64,000 nucleotides of DNA from Stenotrophomonas maltophilia. Its GTDB lineage: Bacteria; Pseudomonadota; Gammaproteobacteria; Xanthomonadales; Xanthomonadaceae. Of this stretch, positions 58,475 to 64,000 are shown piece by piece (the stretch's first letter is position 1; the number at the start of each line of letters is the position of its first letter). A model generated the notes under the pieces. That model worked only from the letters and a program-made list of their open reading frames with translations, was not told the origin of the DNA and ran no database searches. The stretch covers positions 122,795 to 186,794 of the forward strand of contig NZ_RAUX01000010.1 of the NCBI RefSeq assembly GCF_013464485.1. Direction: 5' to 3'. Position numbers and translations under genes: made by a program.

Positions 58475-59878
58475 ATGAGCAACATCCAGCCCGTCATCCT
58501 CTCCGGTGGTTCCGGCACCCGCCTGTGGCCACTGTCGCGCGAGGCGTATCCAAAACAGTTCCTGCCGCTGGCCGGGGACCTGACGATGCTGCAGGCCACA
58601 TGGCAGCGTGTCGCCCCTATTGCCGCGCACGGCCCACTGGTGATCGCCAATGAAGAGCACCGGTTCGTGGCCGCCGAACAGCTGCAGCAGGTCGGTGCAG
58701 CGGCGGCAGCGATCATCCTGGAACCCGTCGGTCGGAACACCGCTCCGGCCATCGCGGTTGCAGCACTGGAAGCCACCCGCGAGGGCGCCGATGCGCTGCT
58801 GCTGGTGCTGCCCTCGGACCATGTGATCACCGATGAGGCGGCCTTCCGCGCGGCCGTGCAGGCTGCGGCCAGTGCTGCCGAAGCCGGCAAGCTGGTGACT
58901 TTCGGAATCGTGCCGACCGGCCCGGAAACCGGCTACGGCTACATCAAGGCCGCCGAAGGCCAGGGCCTGCGCGCGGTCGAGCGCTTCGTCGAGAAGCCCG
59001 ACCTGGAGACCGCCACCGGTTATGTCAGCAGCGGCCAGTACTACTGGAACAGCGGCATGTTCCTGTTCAAGGCCTCGCGTTACCTGCAGGAACTGGAGCG
59101 CTTCCAGCCCGACATGCTGGCCGGCAGCCGCCAGGCCTGGCAGCAGGCCCGTCGCGATTCGGATTTCACCCGCCTCGACAAGGAGGCGTTCTCCACCGTT
59201 CCCTCCGATTCCATCGACTATGCCGTGATGGAAAAGACCGAAGACGCCGTGGTGATTCCGCTGGACGCCGGCTGGAACGATGTCGGCTCGTGGACAGCCC
59301 TGCGCGATGTCTCGCAGCAGGACGGTGATGGCAATGCACACCAGGGCGATGTGATCGCCATCGACTGCCGCAATACGTATGCCTATGCACAGCGCCTGGT
59401 GGCGCTGGTGGGCCTGGACGATGTGATCGTGGTCGAAACCGACGACGCCGTGCTGGTTGGCAGGGCCGACCGCATGCAGGAGGTCAAGACCGTGGTGGCG
59501 CAGCTGAAGGCCGACGGTCGCAGCGAGGCCACCTGGCATCGCAAGGTCTACCGCCCGTGGGGCGCCTACGATTCGATCGACAACGGCGAGCGTTTCCAGG
59601 TCAAGCGCATCACCGTCAAGCCCGGCGGCACGCTGAGCCTGCAGATGCATCACCATCGCGCCGAACACTGGATCGTGGTCAGTGGCACCGCCGAAGTGAC
59701 CCGTGGCGACGACGTGATCCTGCTCAGCGAGAACCAGAGCACGTACATTCCACTGGGCGTGACCCATCGCCTGCGCAACCCGGGCAAGCTGCCGCTGGAA
59801 CTGATCGAAGTGCAGTCGGGCAGCTATCTCGGCGAAGACGACATCGTGCGCTTCGAGGACACCTACGGGCGCAGTTGA
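58475..59878 (+). CDS. xanB: Mannose-1-phosphate guanylyltransferase / mannose-6-phosphate isomerase
   Basis: A 467-residue bifunctional enzyme. The N-terminal nucleotidyltransferase has [26 protein letters not shown] and [11 protein letters not shown] left-handed beta-helix linker with [14 protein letters not shown] joins it to the type II isomerase cupin (about 345-467), which has [30 protein letters not shown] and [12 protein letters not shown]. It isomerises fructose-6-phosphate to mannose-6-phosphate and, after XanA, makes GDP-mannose for surface polysaccharides. GAGG lies about eight bases before the ATG. It converges on the rml operon, separated by two SMAG palindromes. Confidence 0.96.
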   Translation: MSNIQPVILSGGSGTRLWPLSREAYPKQFLPLAGDLTMLQATWQRVAPIAAHGPLVIANEEHRFVAAEQLQQVGAAAAAIILEPVGRNTAPAIAVAALEATREGADALLLVLPSDHVITDEAAFRAAVQAAASAAEAGKLVTFGIVPTGPETGYGYIKAAEGQGLRAVERFVEKPDLETATGYVSSGQYYWNSGMFLFKASRYLQELERFQPDMLAGSRQAWQQARRDSDFTRLDKEAFSTVPSDSIDYAVMEKTEDAVVIPLDAGWNDVGSWTALRDVSQQDGDGNAHQGDVIAIDCRNTYAYAQRLVALVGLDDVIVVETDDAVLVGRADRMQEVKTVVAQLKADGRSEATWHRKVYRPWGAYDSIDNGERFQVKRITVKPGGTLSLQMHHHRAEHWIVVSGTAEVTRGDDVILLSENQSTYIPLGVTHRLRNPGKLPLELIEVQSGSYLGEDDIVRFEDTYGRS

Positions 59879-59900
59879 CCCGACGCCCGCCGGCTGGAGT

Positions 59901-59961
59901 GTGTGCCGACGATTGGTCGGCACACTGTGGATGCACGCGACCACCAATGGTGGTCGCCTAC
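59901..59961. repeat. Two SMAG-type palindromes between xanB and rmlD
   Basis: GTGTGCCGACGATTGGTCGGCACAC (59901-59925) and GCGACCACCAATGGTGGTCGC-CTAC (59937-59961) fill the 87 bases between two convergent operons. They probably separate their transcripts. Confidence 0.85.
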
Positions 59962-59965
59962 CCGG

Positions 59966-60859
59966 TCAGGCAATCTCCGCCATCACCCGCTTCAACCCGT
60001 CCTGCCACGCCGGCAGCACGATGCCGAAATCCTGCTGCAGCCTGCGGTTGTCCAGCACCGACCAGGCCGGGCGCTTGGCCGGCGTTGGATACTCGGAGCT
60101 GGGAATCGCCTCGACCGCCGGCACCTTCGCCAACACGCCGGTAGCCAGCGCTTCGGCGAAGATCGCCTCGGCAAACCCATGCCAGCTGGTCTGGCCACTG
60201 GCCGTCAGATGCCACGTTCCAGACAAGTGGCCCGGATGCTGCAGCACCTGCGCGGTGACATCCGCGATCAGCGCGGCCGGCGTCGGGGTACCGATCTGAT
60301 CGGCCACCACCCGCAACTGTTCGCGTTCTGCTCCCACGCGCAGCATGGTGCGCAGGAAATTGGCCCCATGCGAGGCATACACCCAGGCCGTGCGGAAGAT
60401 CAGGTGGCGACCGCCGGCCGCGCGCACCGCATCCTCGCCATCACGCTTGCTGGTGCCATACACCCCCAGCGGCGCGGTCGGCTCGCCCTCGCGGTACGGC
60501 GCGGTGCCCTGGCCATCGAACACGTAGTCGGTGGAGTAATGCACGAATGGCACGCCGTGCGCTGCGCACCAGCGTGCGATCACACCCGGAGACTGCGCAT
60601 TGGCCGCAAAGGCCGCATCGACCTCCTGCTCGGCACGGTCCACCGCCGTGTAGGCGGCCGCATTGACCACCAGCGACGGCTGCAGCCGGTCCAGCAGGGC
60701 TGGCAGGCTGGCAGGCTGGCCGAAATCAGCGGTTTCGCAGGGGCTGCCATCAGGCAGGACACCGCTGCGGGTGGTCGCGACCACCTTGCCCAGCGGCGTC
60801 AGCGCGCGCAGCAGCTCCTGACCGACCTGGCCATTGCCACCGAACACCAGCACGGTCAT
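59966..60859 (-). CDS. rmlD: dTDP-4-dehydrorhamnose reductase
   Basis: A 297-residue short-chain reductase for the last step of dTDP-L-rhamnose synthesis. The cofactor loop is FGGNGQVGQELLRAL. The active-site pattern comprises a Thr in VHYSTDYVFDG and YGTSKRDGED in the place of YxxxK. NAAAYTAVDRAEQEVDAAFA and RTAWVYASHGANFLRTML are diagnostic. It is the last gene of rmlBACD and overlaps rmlC by four bases. Confidence 0.96.
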   Translation of the reverse strand: MTVLVFGGNGQVGQELLRALTPLGKVVATTRSGVLPDGSPCETADFGQPASLPALLDRLQPSLVVNAAAYTAVDRAEQEVDAAFAANAQSPGVIARWCAAHGVPFVHYSTDYVFDGQGTAPYREGEPTAPLGVYGTSKRDGEDAVRAAGGRHLIFRTAWVYASHGANFLRTMLRVGAEREQLRVVADQIGTPTPAALIADVTAQVLQHPGHLSGTWHLTASGQTSWHGFAEAIFAEALATGVLAKVPAVEAIPSSEYPTPAKRPAWSVLDNRRLQQDFGIVLPAWQDGLKRVMAEIA

Positions 60860-61413
60860 GGCACGTAGACCGGCAGGCGGTCTTCAGCAATGTCCTTCAG
60901 GAAGGGAGCGTTCTCGTCCTTGGACGACAGCACCGGCGCGCTGATCGGCCAATCCACGGCGATGTCGGCATCGTTCCAGCGGATACCTGCATCGGCTTCC
61001 TTGACGTATACATCCGTGCACAGATAACTGAACAACGCGCGCTCGGAGAGTACGGCAAAGCCATGGGCGAAGCCTTCCGGAATCCAGAACTGCTTCCTGT
61101 TTTCAGCGCTCAGCACTACCGCCTCCCACTGGCCGAAGGTCGGCGAGCCACGGCGGATGTCGACCGCAACGTCGTACACCTCGCCTTCCAGCACGCTGAC
61201 CAGCTTGCCCTGCGGGCGCGGCCACTGGTAATGCAGGCCGCGCAGCACGCCCTGCGCCGACGTCGATACGTTGCTCTGCACGAAACGGTCCGGCAGACCC
61301 AGCGCGGCGAAGCGCTCGGCATTCCAGGTTTCGAAGAAGCAACCGCGGGCATCGCCGAACACGGCCGGCTCGATCACCACGCAGCCGGGCAACTTGGTTT
61401 CAATCACTTTCAC
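60856..61413 (-). CDS. rmlC: dTDP-4-dehydrorhamnose 3,5-epimerase
   Basis: A 185-residue cupin. [20 protein letters not shown] holds the catalytic His; [20 protein letters not shown] and [16 protein letters not shown] complete the jellyroll. The start is GTG (61411-61413) overlapping the rmlA stop (GTGA). It epimerises the 4-keto sugar at C3 and C5 before RmlD reduces it. Confidence 0.96.
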   Translation of the reverse strand: MKVIETKLPGCVVIEPAVFGDARGCFFETWNAERFAALGLPDRFVQSNVSTSAQGVLRGLHYQWPRPQGKLVSVLEGEVYDVAVDIRRGSPTFGQWEAVVLSAENRKQFWIPEGFAHGFAVLSERALFSYLCTDVYVKEADAGIRWNDADIAVDWPISAPVLSSKDENAPFLKDIAEDRLPVYVP

Positions 61414-62297
61414 GGAACGACTCCACGCAGTGCGAGCGTGTGCAGGTACTGGCCGTAGCCATTCTTGATCAGCGGTGCGGCCAACGCTTCCAGCTGCTCG
61501 GCGTTGATCCAGCCCTTGCCGAAGGCGATTTCCTCCGGGCAGCAGACCTGCAGCCCCTGCCGGGTCTGGATGGTCTCGATGAAGTTGGACGCTTCCAGCA
61601 GCGACTGGTGGGTACCGGTATCGAGCCAGGCATAGCCGCGGCCGAGCGCTTCCAGGTGCAGGTTGCCCTCGGCCAGGTAGCGCTTGTTGAGATCGGTGAT
61701 CTCCAGCTCGCCGCGCGGCGACGGCTTCAGCTCGGCCGCGTAATCGCTGGCCTTGCCGTCGTAGAAATACAGGCCGGTCACCGCGTAGTTGGAACGCGGT
61801 TTCTCCGGCTTCTCGACCAGGTCGATCACCTTGCCGGTCTTGTCGAACTCGGCCACGCCGTAACGCTCCGGGTCATTCACCCAGTAACCGAACACGGTGG
61901 CGCCGTCCACGCGCTCGTCCGCGCGCTTGAGCACCTCGCGCAGGCCATGGCCATGGAAGATGTTGTCGCCCAGCACCAGGCAGCTCGGCTTGCCGGCCAC
62001 GAAATCACGGCCGATCAGGTAGGCCTGTGCCAGGCCATCCGGACTCGGCTGCACGGCGTACTGGATGTCCATGCCCCACTGCGAACCGTCGCCCAGCAGC
62101 TGCTGGAACAGGGCCTGCTCGTGCGGGGTGTTGATGATGAGCACTTCACGGATGCCCGCCAGCATCAGCACGCTGAGCGGGTAGTAGATCATCGGCTTGT
62201 CGTACACCGGCAGCAGCTGCTTGCTGACGCCCTTGGTGATCGGATACAGGCGGGTGCCGGAGCCACCGGCGAGGATGATGCCCTTGCGCTGGGTCAT
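61410..62297 (-). CDS. rmlA: Glucose-1-phosphate thymidylyltransferase
   Basis: A 295-residue nucleotidyltransferase that makes dTDP-glucose, the first step to rhamnose and a point of dTDP-rhamnose feedback. Motifs: [48 protein letters not shown], and the sugar-binding [20 protein letters not shown]. The ATG at 62295-62297 has AGGAGA upstream; the longer frame is rejected. It sits 14 bases after rmlB. Confidence 0.96.
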   Translation of the reverse strand: MTQRKGIILAGGSGTRLYPITKGVSKQLLPVYDKPMIYYPLSVLMLAGIREVLIINTPHEQALFQQLLGDGSQWGMDIQYAVQPSPDGLAQAYLIGRDFVAGKPSCLVLGDNIFHGHGLREVLKRADERVDGATVFGYWVNDPERYGVAEFDKTGKVIDLVEKPEKPRSNYAVTGLYFYDGKASDYAAELKPSPRGELEITDLNKRYLAEGNLHLEALGRGYAWLDTGTHQSLLEASNFIETIQTRQGLQVCCPEEIAFGKGWINAEQLEALAAPLIKNGYGQYLHTLALRGVVP

Positions 62298-62311
62298 GTC
62301 GTCTCCTGGGT

Positions 62312-63367
62312 TCAGGCCGCGGTGCCGATGCGCTGCAGGCGGTAGCTGCCGTCCAGCACGCCGTTGACCCATTCCTGGTTGTCCAGGTACCAGTCGACGG
62401 TGAAGGTGATGCCCTGCTCGAACGTGTAGGCCGGCTCCCAGCCCAGGTCGTTCTTCAGCTTGGAGGCATCGATCGCATAGCGGCGGTCATGGCCGGGGCG
62501 GTCGGTGACGTAGGTGATCTGGCTGCTGCGCGGCTGGCCGTCCGCGCGCGGGCGGCGCTGGTCCAGCAGTGCGCAGATGGCCTGCACCACTTCGATGTTC
62601 TGCTTTTCCGAGTTGCCGCCCACGTTGTAGGTCTCGCCCACCTGGCCCTTGGCCAGCACGGTGCGGATCGCCTCACAGTGATCGGACACGAACAGCCAGT
62701 CGCGCACCTGCTTGCCGTCGCCATACACCGGCAGCGGTTCGCCGGCCAGCGCCTTGGCGATCACCAGCGGGATCAGCTTCTCGGGGAAGTGGTACGGGCC
62801 GTAGTTGTTGGAGCAGTTGGTGGTCAGCACCGGCAACCCGTAGGTGTGGTGGAACGCACGCACCAGATGGTCCGACGCGGCCTTCGACGCCGAGTACGGC
62901 GAATTGGGCGCATACGGAGTGGTTTCGCTGAACTTGCCGGTCTCGCCCAGGGTGCCGTACACCTCGTCGGTGGACACGTGCAGGAAGCGGAAGGCCGCGC
63001 CCTGTTCTGCCGGCAGCGCCTTCCAGTAGTCACGGACCGCTTCCAGCAGGCCCAGAGTGCCCACCACGTTGGTCTGGATGAAAGCGCCCGGGCCGTCGAT
63101 GGAGCGGTCCACGTGGCTCTCGGCGGCGAAATTCAGCACGGCGTCGGGCTGATGTTCGGCCAGCAGGCGGGTGACCAGATCACGGTCGCCGATGTCGCCC
63201 TGCACGAATACGTGATCCGGGTTGCCGTCCAGGCTGGACAGGGTCTTCAGGTTGCCGGCGTAGGTCAGCACGTCGAGGTTGACGACCTTGATGCCGCGGG
63301 CGACGGCTTCAAGAACGAAGTTACCGCCAATGAATCCGGCGCCGCCGGTGACAAGCCATGTGGGCAC
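62312..63367 (-). CDS. rmlB: dTDP-glucose 4,6-dehydratase
   Basis: A 351-residue NAD-dependent dehydratase. The cofactor loop is [17 protein letters not shown]. The catalytic residues are in [12 protein letters not shown] (Thr-Asp-Glu) and [11 protein letters not shown] (Tyr, Lys). [14 protein letters not shown] and [15 protein letters not shown] are family marks. Translation starts at GTG 63365-63367 with AGGAG eight bases before; the reading frame continues upstream without family similarity. It is the first gene of rmlBACD and is divergent from etfB. Confidence 0.96.
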   Translation of the reverse strand: MPTWLVTGGAGFIGGNFVLEAVARGIKVVNLDVLTYAGNLKTLSSLDGNPDHVFVQGDIGDRDLVTRLLAEHQPDAVLNFAAESHVDRSIDGPGAFIQTNVVGTLGLLEAVRDYWKALPAEQGAAFRFLHVSTDEVYGTLGETGKFSETTPYAPNSPYSASKAASDHLVRAFHHTYGLPVLTTNCSNNYGPYHFPEKLIPLVIAKALAGEPLPVYGDGKQVRDWLFVSDHCEAIRTVLAKGQVGETYNVGGNSEKQNIEVVQAICALLDQRRPRADGQPRSSQITYVTDRPGHDRRYAIDASKLKNDLGWEPAYTFEQGITFTVDWYLDNQEWVNGVLDGSYRLQRIGTAA

Positions 63368-63515
63368 TACCTGTTCTCCTGATGGTGATTCGTGGGTCGG
63401 GCCTTCATGGCCGCGACAATGCAACGTTGAAGGATACAACGGGCTTCCCGCAGCGGGCGATCACGCAGGTGAACCCCGCTCGACTGGATTGCTGCGGCGC
63501 AGCAGGTGATGCGAA

Positions 63516-63557
63516 GGACCATACGCATTCGCATGGTCCCATCAAGCCAGCTAGAAT
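63516..63557 (+). promoter_or_regulatory. Candidate etfB promoter overlapped by a 24-bp inverted repeat
   Basis: GGACCATACG-CATT-CGCATGGTCC (63516-63539) is an inverted repeat with nine of ten arm bases paired. It covers TTCGCA (63528-63533), a possible -35, followed 18 bases later by TAGAAT (63552-63557), a possible -10. The arrangement looks like an operator over a promoter for etfB. The divergent rmlB start is 150 bases away. Confidence 0.4.
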
Positions 63558-63614
63558 CGGGGTCCCACCCCCGAACCGGTTGCTGTTCCAGGACCGGATG
63601 ATCTCCAGCAAATG

Positions 63615-63639
63615 TGAGCCGGCCAGCGGCCGGCACTAC
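63615..63639. repeat. SMAG-type palindrome in the etfB leader
   Basis: TGAGCCGGCCAGCGGCCGGCACTAC ends with CTAC, so GTAG heads it on the minus strand. It lies immediately before the AAGGA ribosome site of etfB and would form a hairpin in the mRNA leader. Confidence 0.75.
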
Positions 63640-63655
63640 AAGGACCCCGTACCAG

Positions 63656-64000
63656 ATGAAAATCCTCGTCGCGTACAAGCGCGTGGTGGACTACAACGTC
63701 CGCATTCAGGTCAAGCCGGACGGTTCCGGCGTGGTCACCGACGGCGTCAAGCTGTCCCCCAACCCCTTCGATGAAATCGCCCTGGAAGAAGCCCTGCGCC
63801 TGCGCGACAAGGGCATCGCCACGGAAGTGGTGGTCGCCACCATCGCCCCGGCCGACGCCCAGGCGCACCTGCGCAACGGCCTGGCCATGGGCGCCAACCG
63901 CGCCATTCACGTCGTCACCGACCAGGCCATCCAGCCGCTGACCGCCGCACGCACCCTGCTCAAGCTGATCGAGAAGGAACAGCCGGACCTGGTGATCCTC
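63656..64000 (+). CDS. etfB: Electron transfer flavoprotein beta subunit, N-terminal part
   Basis: The first 115 codons; the gene runs off the right edge. The N-terminus MKILVAYKRVVDYNVRIQVK is followed by LSPNPFDEIALEEALRLRDK and GANRAIHVV, typical of the ETF beta subunit that binds AMP and shares FAD with the alpha subunit. The protein shuttles electrons from acyl-CoA and other dehydrogenases to ETF-ubiquinone oxidoreductase. AAGGA lies ten bases before the ATG. etf genes flank the rml/xan block in xanthomonads as well. Confidence 0.95.
   Translation, partial: MKILVAYKRVVDYNVRIQVKPDGSGVVTDGVKLSPNPFDEIALEEALRLRDKGIATEVVVATIAPADAQAHLRNGLAMGANRAIHVVTDQAIQPLTAARTLLKLIEKEQPDLVIL

Overview
The window is about 66% G+C and reads as chromosome of a Stenotrophomonas maltophilia-complex bacterium (Xanthomonadaceae). 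Evidence: an xps-type type II secretion operon in the order E-F-G-H-I-J-K-L-M-N-D, the xanA-xanB / rmlB-A-C-D / etfB block, and at least twenty short palindromes headed by GTAG or GTGG, the form of the SMAG repeats known from S. maltophilia. No tRNA, rRNA, prophage, insertion sequence or CRISPR array was found.

Layout. 1-1907: start of pncB and two overlapping glycosyltransferase-like genes. 1950-2570: a gene-free composite inverted-repeat element. 2572-13280: complete xps operon on the minus strand. 13417-22595: a secreted subtilisin-family protease and a 2388-residue trimeric autotransporter adhesin, also minus. 23034-27629: purL and an orphan gene. 28172-30271: a secreted multidomain GH18 chitinase. 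30391-36039: dsbC, xerD, an RDD protein, an orphan lipoprotein and lptG/lptF. 36144-41031: pepA, holC, valS. 41182-44342: EamA transporter, rimI, a divergent holD candidate, pssA and a DUF4124 protein. 44343-44867: a second, inverted copy of the composite element. 44921-48614: proS, an H-NS-like gene and a ThrE-type exporter. 48708-52226: a four-gene MCE/Mla-type lipid ABC transporter. 52231-57019: alkB, scoAB, a SWIM-SNF2 helicase. 57116-63367: xanAB and rmlBACD, making GDP-mannose and dTDP-rhamnose for LPS/exopolysaccharide. 63656-end: etfB.

The genes form a cell-envelope and secretion neighbourhood. Xps exports folded periplasmic enzymes, and the protease and chitinase have the signal peptides and architecture of its usual substrates. 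DsbC, LptFG, the MCE transporter, PssA and the nucleotide-sugar genes serve envelope assembly. The chi and a probable psi subunit of DNA polymerase III are both present.

The least ordinary feature is not a protein. Two composite palindromic elements (1950-2570 and 44343-44867) and one solitary hairpin (27781-27884) share a hairpin with a conserved 52-nt loop. The outer stems differ in sequence but stay paired, and a small inner stem carries two compensatory base-pair swaps between copies. This looks like a structured, mobile or once-mobile intergenic family. SMAG-type repeats also supply the stop codons of two genes.
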